Shown: positions 1 through 8,867 of the stretch, one piece after another
How positions within the stretch are numbered: position 1 is the stretch's first letter
Layout: each line of letters starts with the position of its first letter
Program-made: the position numbers and the translations under genes
Notes under the pieces: model-generated
Databases searched by the model: none
Told to the model about the DNA's origin: nothing
The model's input: the letters and a program-made list of their open reading frames with translations, nothing else
Origin: Candidatus Baltobacteraceae bacterium
GTDB taxonomy: Bacteria; Vulcanimicrobiota; Vulcanimicrobiia; Vulcanimicrobiales; Vulcanimicrobiaceae
NCBI GenBank assembly: GCA_035502855.1
Contig: DATJTX010000015.1
Coordinates: 1 to 64,000 of the forward strand
Direction: 5' to 3'
Length of the DNA: 64,000 nt

Positions 1-2
1 GC

Positions 3-557
3 CATACTAGGCTTGGTCATCGTGGTTTCCTTTCGTGTCGATTGTTTTCTGCAAAAACAACCTTCGCCGAAAGCCACGGTGGCCGCTCTCATTTATGCGG
101 CCAGGATAGTCCTCTCATACACCACGGCCTGGGACACGATCCCAAGCCACGCCCAACGCAGGGAATTCAGTTTCAGTGCGTCTCCGGCGGTATGCTGCTT
201 ATCATGCTTTGTACTGCGTCTCCGCAAAGCCTGTTCGTGCAGGGATGTCTTGCTGGGGGCGGATACGCCGGATGCGCGTTGGTCGATCTATGCGGGGATG
301 TCTTGGTTAGTCCCGGCCTGGGACCCACCGGATTGTCAATAAGCGGGGGCATGGCATTCCCGCGCCCGGGCAGCAATGCGCTTAATATCTACACCGGGCT
401 GTCCGGCAGTGTCGGGTTCTTCGATGGTGTAGGGGCCCAGGTTTCAGGAAATCAGTACGGCATGACAACATCTGGCGGTTTTGGCTGGGGGCGCTGGGGG
501 ATTTCGGGATCGTATGGCCGCCTGATACACCAGGGGGCGTGTGGAGGGCCAAAATAA
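3..557 (+). CDS. C-terminal part of a glycine-rich protein, cut by window edge
   Basis: The frame is open from the left edge to a stop at 555-557, so the gene probably begins upstream. The last ~90 residues are rich in Gly and Ser with alternating hydrophobic residues (for example SGGMAFPRPG, then GGFGWGRWGISGSYGR), the look of a beta-rich repeat tail. Such tails occur at the ends of RHS/polymorphic-toxin-like secreted proteins, but no RHS core signature is visible here, so that link is only a guess. The first ~60 codons look less protein-like and may contain a frameshift. A small membrane protein follows 60 bp downstream. A TTG at 42 is the only start-like codon near the left end. Confidence 0.35.
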   Translation, partial: HTRLGHRGFLSCRLFSAKTTFAESHGGRSHLCGQDSPLIHHGLGHDPKPRPTQGIQFQCVSGGMLLIMLCTASPQSLFVQGCLAGGGYAGCALVDLCGDVLVSPGLGPTGLSISGGMAFPRPGSNALNIYTGLSGSVGFFDGVGAQVSGNQYGMTTSGGFGWGRWGISGSYGRLIHQGACGGPK

Positions 558-616
558 TTGGCGACCAAAGTCCGCTCTCCACTCGCTTCATCACTCAGAG
601 GACCTAAGGAGCCGTA

Positions 617-883
617 ATGGGCGTACTTTCCAACCCGGCCTTCTGGCTTCTTACGGCAATTTTTGTCGCGGGTCTCGGTTTTGCCCTCGTGCGCTGTCGC
701 GACGTCGTCGCTCCGAAATATCGAGCCGTCTATATGGTCCTTTGGACTCTTGCTTGCGGTTGTATTTGCGTAGGGGCTTACTATCACACCGGCACAACAG
801 CGATCATCTTAATGATCCTCGCTATTATACTTTACGCCCCGCTGAATTTTCTTGAGCGCGATAGTCGCGACGGAGGAAAGTAG
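617..883 (+). CDS. Small membrane protein, 88 aa, unknown
   Basis: The ATG at 617 follows an AGGAGCC motif (606-612) by about 4 nt. The protein is mostly hydrophobic: a first helix at about residues 7-24, then two more at about 38-56 and 59-74, ending in a charged tail (ERDSRDGGK). No family is recognised. It follows the glycine-rich reading frame closely, so it could be a partner such as an immunity or anchoring protein; this is inference. A decayed second copy lies at 1663-1800, which supports this being a real gene, since homology to the copy runs in the same frame through its first ~35 codons. Confidence 0.55.
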   Translation: MGVLSNPAFWLLTAIFVAGLGFALVRCRDVVAPKYRAVYMVLWTLACGCICVGAYYHTGTTAIILMILAIILYAPLNFLERDSRDGGK

Positions 884-1172
884 CCAAAAGGGCGCCCGAG
901 TGACCCTGAAGCCGATTTCGAGGCAGGTGGCGGGGATATCGATCAATGCTGCGATTAGCACGAAGACCGCAGAGCGAGATCTGCGCCCAGTGAAGGGGTG
1001 GCCGCAGCTGCTCGGTGGCGCCATTTTTAGTGCGTTCTGGGTCATTTTCATGTTGAAACCGAACTGGTTCCCGCTACACCGGGTGGGCTCGGACCTGAAT
1101 TGTGTATTCAATTGGCAAAACGGCGTGTCCAGATTGGGATCCATCGACCGGAACTTGGCGGCTCTGCTACAG
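884..1172 (+). other. Stretch without a convincing gene
   Basis: This 289 bp gap is open in one frame on each strand (852-1334 plus and 809-1312 minus), but neither translation resembles a protein family, has a plausible start and ribosome site, or shows domain-like composition. The first bases (AGGGCGCCCGAGTGACCCT, from 893) are similar to the hairpin that ends the decayed copy at 1801-1830, so this part belongs to the same duplicated unit. Nothing else is seen in it. Confidence 0.4.
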
Positions 1173-1602
1173 ATGAGAAGACCTTTCGCTCGCGAAGTGT
1201 TCGGCCTAGCGGTAAGCATGCTTTTTGCTTTTTTCAGGAATCCAAGCGTGGGCGGCGACGGCAACCTCACAAGCCTTAACGAAATCACCGCAAACCGCCA
1301 AGGCTGCGGCAAGGGAGTGGTTCTATCGGTTTAGGTCGGGGAGCATTGATCGCTCGCAGTTGGACCACGAATGCGATTCAGAGCTTACGAGGCCGAGGGT
1401 TTCTGAGATCGCTGCGTCGCTCCGGCCCTACAAGACTCCATCAGCAGTTTTCTTCATGGGTACCTCCCCGGCAGGGCCTGCTTTGGGTTACAATTTCATC
1501 CTGCAATTCCCCAACGGCAGGGTGCTTGAGGCGATTGCGCTTGATCGCTCAGGCACAATCGCGGGCTTCGATTTTCAAACATTCGCGAAATCGCCTCACT
1601 GA
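1173..1602 (+). pseudogene. Secreted protein gene with a frameshift in its signal peptide
   Basis: ATG at 1173 opens a textbook Sec signal start (MRRPFAREVFGLAVSMLFAF). Its reading frame then fails, while the adjacent frame continues with SGIQAWAATATS, completing a signal peptide with an AWA-A cleavage site. The switch falls in a T6 run at 1229-1234; removing one T joins the frames. The mature part (~100 aa) is a single small soluble domain with AREWFYRFRSGSIDRSQL near its start and FPNGRVLEAIALDRSG near its end; I do not recognise the family. A TTG at 1225 could start an intact but signal-truncated version, so a homopolymer sequencing error is a real alternative to a broken gene. Confidence 0.5.
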
Positions 1603-1662
1603 GAAGGGGCGCAAGGCTTTGCCACCGGATGTCCGGTGCCTCGTCGACTGAATACGATTACA

Positions 1663-1800
1663 GTGCGCGTATTTTCAAACCCCGCCTTCTAGTTTCTGGC
1701 GGCGATGTTTGTCGTCGGTCTTGGTTTTGCGCTCGTGCGCTGTCGCGCTGTCGTTGCTGCCAAATATCGAGCGCGATGGTCGCGAGGGAGGCGGGTGGCT
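1663..1800 (+). pseudogene. Decayed copy of the small membrane protein at 617-883
   Basis: Starting from GTG at 1663 the translation reads VRVFSNPAF, stop, FLAAMFVVGLGFALVRCR, closely matching the start of the 617-883 protein. The Trp codon of the intact gene is TAG here (1690-1692). The copy jumps from the equivalent of position 723 to that of 854: a 131 bp deletion between two GAGC tetramers that leaves one GAGC at 1769-1772. Matching then resumes through the end of the gene and into the following hairpin. This is a partial duplication followed by loss. Confidence 0.75.
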
Positions 1801-1830
1801 GAGAGGGGCCCGAGTGATCGGGCCCCTCTC
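1801..1830. terminator. Perfect 13-bp hairpin, likely terminator
   Basis: GAGAGGGGCCCGA pairs perfectly with TCGGGCCCCTCTC around a GTGA loop. It sits 24 bp beyond the stop of the minus-strand SGNH hydrolase gene and at the end of the decayed plus-strand copy, so it can serve both directions. No clear T run follows on either strand. Confidence 0.6.
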
Positions 1831-1853
1831 TTCACTTGCGAAATTCGGTTTCG

Positions 1854-3440
1854 CTAGGGTAACGGGAACGGCGAGTCGGGATCGCCGGCCTTGACCACAT
1901 ATGGATCGTACGGATCGGTTGAGGCGATCCCCGCCAGCTGGAGCGGGCTGAGCTGAGGTATCGTCATTCCGAACGCCGTGTCGGCCGTCGAGATGAACTG
2001 ATTCGCGATGATCGCGTAACCGAGATTCGAGGGATGCAGTCCATCCCAGCTCACCAGCCCGCCGCCGAACTGCAGGCTGAGCGGTGCGGGGAAACCGCCG
2101 ACCGTGTAGCCGGCTTGCGAGGCTTGGGTGAAGAGCGCATTGATCGGAACGAGTGCAACGCTGCTTCCGGACGAGGACGCGACTTCGTCGATCGCCTCGT
2201 TATATGCCGTGTTGACCGCTTGCACTTGCGCCGCGAATGCGGGCGTAAGGTAGACGCTGCCGAGACCGCTCCCCGCCGCGCCCGGATCGAGTTGGGGTGT
2301 GGCGCACGTCGCCGGCGCTTCGCTGCAACCCTCGACGATATCGAGGAAGCCGCTCTCGGTCAGATAACCACCGGCCGTCACGCCGTACTGCGTTCCGACA
2401 TACGATACGATCGCACTCGCGGCAGCCGACGGAATGCCCAGCGCTTCGAGATCCGCGGCGAGTTTGGTCTGCGGGAAGAACTGCGGGACCGGATTCCCGG
2501 TCGTCGGAAGCAGCGTGGGAAGATCTGCGACCAGCACCTTCGATCCGCTCGCCGTCAACGTCTTGATGATCTTGGTGAGATCGGTTGCCATTTGCGTGGG
2601 CGTGTCGCTTGCCGGCGCGGTTGCGGCCGAGAAGATGTACTTGAGCAGATCGTTCGCACCCAGCCACACCGTCGTCAGCTTCGGCGACATTCCGGCCGCG
2701 ACGTTGAGCATGGTGAGATTGCTGCCGTACGCGGGCTCGAACTCACCGAGGATCGGCAGGAAGAGTTGGTTCTCGCTTTCGACCAAACTCTGCAAGCCGC
2801 CCGATGTCGGATCGTTCGCCAGCGTCGCATACCCGCAGCCGCTCGAGGTTTGGGTCGGCGGACCTTCGTACGGACCCGTCATTGCCACCGCTTCGTGCAT
2901 GGTGATGCCGGGAACGCCGAGATCGGCGATGCCGGTCGTCGGGCTGAGGTGGGTTTCTTCCCACGTCGTCGCGCCGAAGGCCGCATCGTTGAACGACGAG
3001 CAGCCCGATTGCGTGTTCGCAAAGAGCGTCGTGGCATTCAGGACGATTTGCGTCCCCAGGCCCGGCGCGTTGATCAACGGCAATACCGCGAGCGACGCGT
3101 TGGTCGTGGCGTAACTCGTGTGATTGCACGTTCCGCCGGTCGAGGTGAGGCAGTCGTACATGATCGCCCACCAGCCGCTGTCCTGTCCGGGGTAGACGGC
3201 GCCGCCGGGATATCCGGAGAGCGAACTTGTCGCCTCCACGCCGAGCAGACCGTCGGCTTGTTCGCCGGCCGTCAAACTATCGCCGACGCCGACCAGAATC
3301 GGGCCGCCGAGCGGCGTGGGCGCCGTCGCGGGGCCCGTTCCTTTGACGAGTTGCGGAACGTTGCCGCCACCGCCGCCGCCGCATGCGGCAAGCGAGGTGA
3401 GGGCAGCGAGTATGAGTAGCGCTATATATTTCTTCATCAT
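1854..3440 (-). CDS. SGNH/GDSL-family hydrolase, lipoprotein
   Basis: The 528-aa protein starts with a lipoprotein signal ending in LAAC (Cys20) and a glycine-rich spacer, so it should be exported and lipid-anchored. The SGNH blocks are all visible: GDSL at 53-56 (nucleophile Ser55), a GANDLL block mid-protein, and DGLHP near residue 470 carrying the Asp and His. At 528 aa it is long for the family (about 200-250 aa catalytic cores), with large insertions between blocks. Likely an esterase or lipase acting outside the inner membrane; the substrate is unknown. It lies 9 bp after the barrel-like protein gene and is probably co-transcribed with it. Confidence 0.85.
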   Translation of the reverse strand: MMKKYIALLILAALTSLAACGGGGGGNVPQLVKGTGPATAPTPLGGPILVGVGDSLTAGEQADGLLGVEATSSLSGYPGGAVYPGQDSGWWAIMYDCLTSTGGTCNHTSYATTNASLAVLPLINAPGLGTQIVLNATTLFANTQSGCSSFNDAAFGATTWEETHLSPTTGIADLGVPGITMHEAVAMTGPYEGPPTQTSSGCGYATLANDPTSGGLQSLVESENQLFLPILGEFEPAYGSNLTMLNVAAGMSPKLTTVWLGANDLLKYIFSAATAPASDTPTQMATDLTKIIKTLTASGSKVLVADLPTLLPTTGNPVPQFFPQTKLAADLEALGIPSAAASAIVSYVGTQYGVTAGGYLTESGFLDIVEGCSEAPATCATPQLDPGAAGSGLGSVYLTPAFAAQVQAVNTAYNEAIDEVASSSGSSVALVPINALFTQASQAGYTVGGFPAPLSLQFGGGLVSWDGLHPSNLGYAIIANQFISTADTAFGMTIPQLSPLQLAGIASTDPYDPYVVKAGDPDSPFPLP

Positions 3441-3449
3441 TGCGTACCC

Positions 3450-4667
3450 TTAGATCGGAAGAACGACGGGTGAACCGACGCCGAATTGTAGTTGAAGTTG
3501 CGTGGCCTTCAATCCGCCGATTGCCGGCACTGTATTGGCGGAGCACGGCAGGGCGTAGCACTGCAGGTAGTTGATGCCGTAGGGGCTATAGTTGGTCGGT
3601 TCGCCGCTATTGAGCACGAGCTGAACGAATTCGTTCTTGCCCAGCCGCTGCGTCGCGCCCAGGAAGTACGCGGCCAGATGCTCGGGATACGGATCGGTCG
3701 GCAGGTAATCGCGCGAACTTTGCGGCTCGAAGAACAGCCGCAGCGTCTTGTTCACGTCGTATTCCAGATAGAGGACTTGATACAGTTGCGCGGTGTTCGA
3801 TTGGTTGACGCCGTTCAGATGCGTGAGCCACGTCGGCGCGACGGTAAACGTTCCGAAGAAGCGCGGTGACTTCAAGAACGGGAAGGTGAACGCGACCGAG
3901 TCATACTGCGCGCTGCGCGTCGGAACGCCGGTCACCGGCAAGCCGTTGACCGGATTGACGAACGGTACGACGTCGCTGCCCGGTTGCCCCGATGCATCGA
4001 TCTGCGACCAGCGCGAAACGTAGGTCGGCGTGACGACTACCGGAACCGGGCGGCCTTTGATATTGCCGAGCAAGAACAATTGCTCGTAGCTGAGCAGTAA
4101 GAACTTGTCCTTGGTCGTCAGATCGAGGTTGGTCGCGGTGCAGCCGCCGGCGGTCGTGCCGTTGAGGTTCGTGCAGCCCGCGGCGGGAAAGCCGGCCGGC
4201 AGATACACCGGAACGGTTCCGCTGTTGAAGCCGTACGGATAGTGCTGCAGTTCGTAATACGATGCGACGACGCGCGAGGTCGGGCTGAATCCGTAGGAGG
4301 CCATGCCGTCCATGCCGCCCTGCAGCCATTTGCCTTGCGCCGTGCCGATATTCCCGAACGGATACGCGACCGAGAGATCGGCGAAATAGGTGAAGCCGGT
4401 CGGGAGTCCTTGTTGCGCGGCGCCGCCGACGGGCTGTTGATTTACGGGGGGCACTTGCGCGACCGTCGACTGCGGACCGTCTTGACGTTTCGTCTGCGTC
4501 TTGGGTTGCGCCGGATGATCCATGGCGTTGCGGATGGCGGTGTTGGCCCCGCTCACCACGCTGTTGACGAGGGCTTCGCTTTGGTCGGCTTGCGCCGGCA
4601 CGACGGATAGACCGAACGAGACGGCGACAAGAAGTGCCGCGCTCGTTCGGGAGAGGCTTTTGAGCAT
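3450..4667 (-). CDS. Secreted, probably outer-membrane barrel protein
   Basis: 405 aa with a clear Sec signal peptide ending near VPAQA (residues 22-26). After a Gln/Pro-rich linker (about 45-90) the protein is made of alternating hydrophobic/polar segments with many aromatic residues and short turns, typical of a transmembrane beta-barrel; it contains TLRLFFEPQSSRDYL and FVQLVLNSGEP near the end. I do not recognise the family. GGAGAG lies 8 nt before the ATG. It is the first gene of a two-gene unit with the SGNH hydrolase, so it may be a porin or secretion partner for that enzyme (inference). Confidence 0.6.
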   Translation of the reverse strand: MLKSLSRTSAALLVAVSFGLSVVPAQADQSEALVNSVVSGANTAIRNAMDHPAQPKTQTKRQDGPQSTVAQVPPVNQQPVGGAAQQGLPTGFTYFADLSVAYPFGNIGTAQGKWLQGGMDGMASYGFSPTSRVVASYYELQHYPYGFNSGTVPVYLPAGFPAAGCTNLNGTTAGGCTATNLDLTTKDKFLLLSYEQLFLLGNIKGRPVPVVVTPTYVSRWSQIDASGQPGSDVVPFVNPVNGLPVTGVPTRSAQYDSVAFTFPFLKSPRFFGTFTVAPTWLTHLNGVNQSNTAQLYQVLYLEYDVNKTLRLFFEPQSSRDYLPTDPYPEHLAAYFLGATQRLGKNEFVQLVLNSGEPTNYSPYGINYLQCYALPCSANTVPAIGGLKATQLQLQFGVGSPVVLPI

Positions 4668-4714
4668 AGATTACTCTCCAAACTCGAGGTCCGGACTATT
4701 AAAAGTATCAGCTT

Positions 4715-4739
4715 CCGGCTGGCCCTGACTTCGGGCCGG
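4715..4739 (-). terminator. Hairpin after the RND gene
   Basis: Read on the minus strand, CCGG and GGCCC arms pair with GGGCC and CCGG around a short loop, 20 bp past the RND gene stop, followed by an AT-rich stretch with TTTT. The stem is interrupted, so termination strength is uncertain. Confidence 0.4.
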
Positions 4740-4758
4740 ACAAGTTTAAAACCCTCGT

Positions 4759-7700
4759 CTATTCGGCGCCGATCGGCGCCTCGACCGCTGTGTCTCCGAA
4801 GCTAGCGCGTTGTCCGCCGTCGCTCCGTCGCACCCCGCGCATCTCGAGCCCCTTGATGATCACGTAGAGCACGGGCGTGATCGCCAGATTGAGGAACGTC
4901 GAGAGCAGCATGCCGCCGAAAACGACGGTGCCGAGCGAGTGGCGCGCGGCGCTGCCCGCGCCGCTGGCAAACACGAGCGGCGTCATCGCGATGACGAATG
5001 CGATCGACGTCATCAGGATCGGGCGCAGCCGCGTCTGCGCGGCGCGAAGCGCGGCGGTCCACACGTCGGCTCCCGCCCGAAGCTGCTGATTCGCGAACTC
5101 CACGATCAAAATTGCGCTCTTGCTGGCCAGACCGATCAACATCACGTAGCCGACCTGCGCATACGCGTCCTGCTGAACGTTCGCGTAGAGAAAAGGCAGC
5201 GGAATGTGCCGAAAGTTCATGAAAAGCAGCGCGCCGAGCAAGGCAGCCGGTACCGCGAGCAACACGATCAGCGGATCGACGAAGCTCTCGTACTGCGCGG
5301 AAAGCACCAAGAACACGAACACCAAGCCGAGCATGAAGATCAGCGCGCTCTGTGCGCCGGCCGCGATCTCGTCGAGCTGCAGTCCCGACCACTCGTAGGT
5401 GATCCCTTTGGGAAGCACGCGCGCGGCAATCTGTTGCGTCGCGTCGATCGCTTCACCCGAGCCGTGACCGGGAGCCGCGCTGCCGTTCAATTCGATGTTG
5501 CGATAGAGGTTGTAGTGCGTGATGACCGGTGCGCCCAGCGTCATCTTCGCGGTGACCATCGCGCTGAGCGGCGTGAGCCCGGTGTTCGCGGCGTTCGTGC
5601 TCGCGGTCGGACTGATCGGCGAGGGCGTGGCGGCCGAGGGAACATAGAGATACTGCAGCGATGCGGGGTCGCTGCGATACGGCTCGTCGGCCTGCACGAT
5701 CACCTGCCACGAACGATTGAGGTAGGTGAAGTTGTTCACGTAGAGCGAGCCGAGGTCGACCTCCATCGTGTTGAACACGTCGGTCAGGCTGGCGCCGACG
5801 GCCTTGACCTTGTTGCGGTCGATGTCGACTTCGAGCTGCGGCGAGTTGATCCGGAATTGGGTGAAAACTTGCGAGAGCCGCGGGTCGTGGGCGGCGGCGC
5901 CCATCATGGCGTACGCCGCGTTCATCAGCGCCGGTAGGCCTAGATTCGCGCGATCTTCCAACTCGAACTGGTAGCCGCCGAAGCTGCCGACGCCGTTGAT
6001 CGCCGGCGGATTTACCGCGAAGATCTGCGCCTCGGGGATGTTCTTGTAGAACATGTAGTTGAGCCGGCCGAGAATCGCCGCCAGCGAGTGCCGCGGTCCC
6101 TTGCGGTCACCCCACGGTTTGAGCAGCGTGAAGATCAGCCCGCGGTTCGGCGCCGAACCGGTAAAGCTGAATCCGCCGACGTTGAAGACGTGCATCACTT
6201 CGGGCTGCGCGAGGATGATGCGCTCGGCTTTGATCGCGACTTGCTGCTCGGCGGCGAGCGAGGTTCCCTCGGGCGCCTGAACCAGCGTGATGAAATAGCC
6301 TTGATCCTCGTCGGGGATGAAGGCCGTCGGCGTCGTTCGGAAGAGGAATCCCGTCAGCAGCAGCGCCGCCACGAATACTCCGAAGACGGCCCAGCGCCGG
6401 CGGAAGAGTTTGGGCAGCGTACGCGCGTACCAGTCGCGGAAGTTGTGCAGGCCGGTATTGAACCAGCGAAAGACGCCCCAATTCGATTCCACGTCGCCGT
6501 GCAGCAGGCGCGCGGCGAGCGCCGGCGCGAGCGTGAGCGCTTGGAAGAGCGAGATGACGATCGCGGCGGTGATCGTCAGCGCGAACTGCTTGTAGAGCTG
6601 ACCGGTCGTGCCCGGGAAGAACGCCACCGGGAAGAACACCGAGAAGAGTACGAGCGAGGAGGCGACGATCGCGCTCTGGATCTCGCGCATCGCCGTTTCG
6701 GTCGGCACGATGCCGTCGGTCTTGTCGGCCTCCATGTGGCGCGCAATGTTCTCGATCACGACGATCGCGTCGTCGACCACCAGTCCGGCGGCGAGCGTGA
6801 GGCCGAAGAGCGTCACCGTGTTGATCGAAAATCCGAAGACCTTCATCGCGAAGAACGCGCCGATCAGGGAAACCGGAATCGTCGCCGCCGGGATCAGCGT
6901 TGCTTTCGGGTCTTGCAAGAACAAGAAGATCACCAGAATGACCAGGACGACCGAGAGGAGCAGCGTGATCACGACCTCTTTGATCGACTCGCTCACGAAC
7001 GCCGTGCTGCTGAACGCCACCTCCCAGTGCACGCCCGAAGGAAAGTTCACCGCGAGCTCGCTGAGCTTTTGCTTGACCGCGTTTGCCACTTGCAGCGCGT
7101 TGGCGTCGGGATATTGGAGAATGCCCATGCCGACCACGCGGGTATGACCGTCGAAGCGCAGGATCGACGAGTAGTCTTGCGCGCCGAGTTCGATCCGGGC
7201 AACGTCGCCCAGCCGGGTGAAACCGCCGTTGGGATTCGCGCGCAGGATGATGTTCGAAAACTGCTGCGGCGTCGAGAGCTGAGTCAGCGCGTCGATCGCA
7301 TAGGTGTACTTCACGTTGGCAGAAGTGGGAGCCGCCCCGACGCTGCCGGCTGCGACCTCGACGTTTTGTTCTTCGAGCGCGTTGACGACGTCGACGGTCG
7401 AGAGCCCCTGGCCGGCCAATTTGCGCGGATCGATCCAGATGCGCATCGCGTACTGGCGCTGGCCGAAGACCCGCACCTGCGAAACGCCGGGGATGCGCGC
7501 CAGATCGTTGACGATATTGAGCTGCGCGTAGTTGCTCAGGTAGAGCGTGTCGTACTTCGGGTTGTCCGAAATGAGTGCGACGCCCATCACGAAGGCGCCG
7601 GAGTTCTTGGCGACCGTGACGCCGACTTGCTGAACGGTCGCGGGCAGCAGGCCGATCGCCGATTGCACCAGGTTTTGCACGTCGGCCGCCGCGATATCGA

Positions 7701-7995
7701 GGTTCACGCCCAGATTAAACGTCGCGGTAATGGTGGAGACGCCTTGGGCGCTGGTCGAGCTGATGTAGCGCAAGCCCTGCGCCGAGTTCACCGCGGTTTC
7801 GAGCGGGTTGGTGACCTGGGCTTCCACCGCTTCCGGGCTCGCGCCGACGTACGATGCGGTAACCGTGACCACCGGCGGCGCGATCTGCGGATATTGATCG
7901 ATCGCGAGCGTGGGCAGCACGATCAGACCACCAAGTAAGATGATGATCGAGCACACGGCGGCGAAGACGGGACGCCGCAGGAAGAAGCTACTCAT
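4759..7995 (-). CDS. RND multidrug exporter, HAE1/AcrB family
   Basis: 1078 aa, the usual length for an AcrB/MexB-type inner-membrane pump. It begins with the family start (SSFFLRRPVFAAV), has the proton-relay Asp pair in helix 4 (GLVVDDAIVVIEN, Asp408 and Asp409) and the matching Lys of helix 10 (GLASKSAILIVEF, Lys959). Two large periplasmic loops give the porter and docking domains. It drives drug or metabolite export with the proton gradient. Its ATG overlaps the lipA stop (TAATG), so it is translationally coupled to lipA, an odd partner. No membrane-fusion or TolC gene is adjacent; those at 42432-45068 belong to an ABC-type system, so partners must come from there or elsewhere. Confidence 0.93.
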   Translation of the reverse strand: MSSFFLRRPVFAAVCSIIILLGGLIVLPTLAIDQYPQIAPPVVTVTASYVGASPEAVEAQVTNPLETAVNSAQGLRYISSTSAQGVSTITATFNLGVNLDIAAADVQNLVQSAIGLLPATVQQVGVTVAKNSGAFVMGVALISDNPKYDTLYLSNYAQLNIVNDLARIPGVSQVRVFGQRQYAMRIWIDPRKLAGQGLSTVDVVNALEEQNVEVAAGSVGAAPTSANVKYTYAIDALTQLSTPQQFSNIILRANPNGGFTRLGDVARIELGAQDYSSILRFDGHTRVVGMGILQYPDANALQVANAVKQKLSELAVNFPSGVHWEVAFSSTAFVSESIKEVVITLLLSVVLVILVIFLFLQDPKATLIPAATIPVSLIGAFFAMKVFGFSINTVTLFGLTLAAGLVVDDAIVVIENIARHMEADKTDGIVPTETAMREIQSAIVASSLVLFSVFFPVAFFPGTTGQLYKQFALTITAAIVISLFQALTLAPALAARLLHGDVESNWGVFRWFNTGLHNFRDWYARTLPKLFRRRWAVFGVFVAALLLTGFLFRTTPTAFIPDEDQGYFITLVQAPEGTSLAAEQQVAIKAERIILAQPEVMHVFNVGGFSFTGSAPNRGLIFTLLKPWGDRKGPRHSLAAILGRLNYMFYKNIPEAQIFAVNPPAINGVGSFGGYQFELEDRANLGLPALMNAAYAMMGAAAHDPRLSQVFTQFRINSPQLEVDIDRNKVKAVGASLTDVFNTMEVDLGSLYVNNFTYLNRSWQVIVQADEPYRSDPASLQYLYVPSAATPSPISPTASTNAANTGLTPLSAMVTAKMTLGAPVITHYNLYRNIELNGSAAPGHGSGEAIDATQQIAARVLPKGITYEWSGLQLDEIAAGAQSALIFMLGLVFVFLVLSAQYESFVDPLIVLLAVPAALLGALLFMNFRHIPLPFLYANVQQDAYAQVGYVMLIGLASKSAILIVEFANQQLRAGADVWTAALRAAQTRLRPILMTSIAFVIAMTPLVFASGAGSAARHSLGTVVFGGMLLSTFLNLAITPVLYVIIKGLEMRGVRRSDGGQRASFGDTAVEAPIGAE

Positions 7996-8867
7996 TAACC
8001 CTCAAAGGCTTGTTCGGCGTGGTACGAGCTGCGTGAGAGCGGGCTCGAGACCACTTGATGGAATCCCTTGGTTTTGGCAAGCGCACCGAGCCGGTCGAAT
8101 TTCGCCGGCGTCACGAACTCGGTGACGGGTAGATGTTTCTTGCTCGGTTGCAAATACTGGCCGATCGTGAAAATATCGACGCCCACATCGCGCGCATCGT
8201 CCATCGCGCGTTCGATTTCCTCCTCGGACTCGCCGAATCCGATCATGATCGACGTCTTGGTGAAGCGTTCGGGCGCGCGCGATTTCGCGTGCTCGAGAAT
8301 GCGCAAGGACTGATCGTAGCCGGCGCGCTTGTCGCGCACGGTGGGCGTGAGGCGCCGCACGGTTTCCAGGTTGTGTGCAAAGACGTCGGGCCGCGCATCC
8401 ATCACGATATCGAGCGCGCGCAGATCGCCATGGTAGTCGCCGCTGAGAATCTCGACCCGCGACCCGGGCGCGCGCTCGTGGATGGCGCGTACGGTGTTGG
8501 CGAAGATCAAGGCGCCGCCGTCGGGAAGATCGTCACGATCGACCGCGGTGAGCACCAGGTATTTCCAGCCGAGCTCGCGGACGGCGTCGGCAACGCGCAG
8601 CGGCTCCATCCAATCGACGATGCCCCTCGGGTTGCCGGTCCGCACGTTGCAGAAGCGGCACCCGCGCGTACACGTCTCACCCAAAATCATGATCGTCGCG
8701 GTACCGGCTCCCCAACACTCGGCGATGTTCGGACAGGCCGCCTCTTTGCACACGGTATTGAGCTGCAGTGCGCTTACCGCCGCGCGCACGCGCGCGTAAT
8801 CCTCGCCCGAGGGCAACGAGACGCGCAGCCATTCCGGCTTGCGGATCAGATCGATCTCAGTTGCCAT
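7995..8867 (-). CDS. lipA: Lipoyl synthase
   Basis: Radical-SAM enzyme that inserts two sulfurs into protein-bound octanoyl groups. With ATG at 8867 it is 290 aa. The auxiliary cluster ligands are Cys40, Cys45 and Cys51 (CKEAACPNIAEC), the radical-SAM cluster is Cys66, Cys70 and Cys73 (CTRGCRFC), and the C-terminal RSSY motif is present. I prefer the ATG at 8867 over the GTG at 8879: GAAGG, from the end of a dispersed repeat, lies about 12 nt upstream and the start overlaps the lipB stop by 11 bp. It works with lipB and lpdA just upstream in the same transcript. Confidence 0.95.
   Translation of the reverse strand: MATEIDLIRKPEWLRVSLPSGEDYARVRAAVSALQLNTVCKEAACPNIAECWGAGTATIMILGETCTRGCRFCNVRTGNPRGIVDWMEPLRVADAVRELGWKYLVLTAVDRDDLPDGGALIFANTVRAIHERAPGSRVEILSGDYHGDLRALDIVMDARPDVFAHNLETVRRLTPTVRDKRAGYDQSLRILEHAKSRAPERFTKTSIMIGFGESEEEIERAMDDARDVGVDIFTIGQYLQPSKKHLPVTEFVTPAKFDRLGALAKTKGFHQVVSSPLSRSSYHAEQAFEG

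Noticed and set aside
809-1334. Overlapping open frames on both strands (160 and 167 codons)
   Set aside because: No ribosome site, no domain-like sequence, and frames that cross the duplicated unit; likely chance.
2034-3419. 461-codon frame antisense to the SGNH hydrolase gene
   Set aside because: Same reason: Arg/Ala-rich shadow of the real gene.
6088-7938. Long frame antisense to the RND pump (616 codons)
   Set aside because: High GC keeps antisense frames open; translation is Arg-rich and low in hydrophobic core. The RND gene on the other strand is unmistakable.
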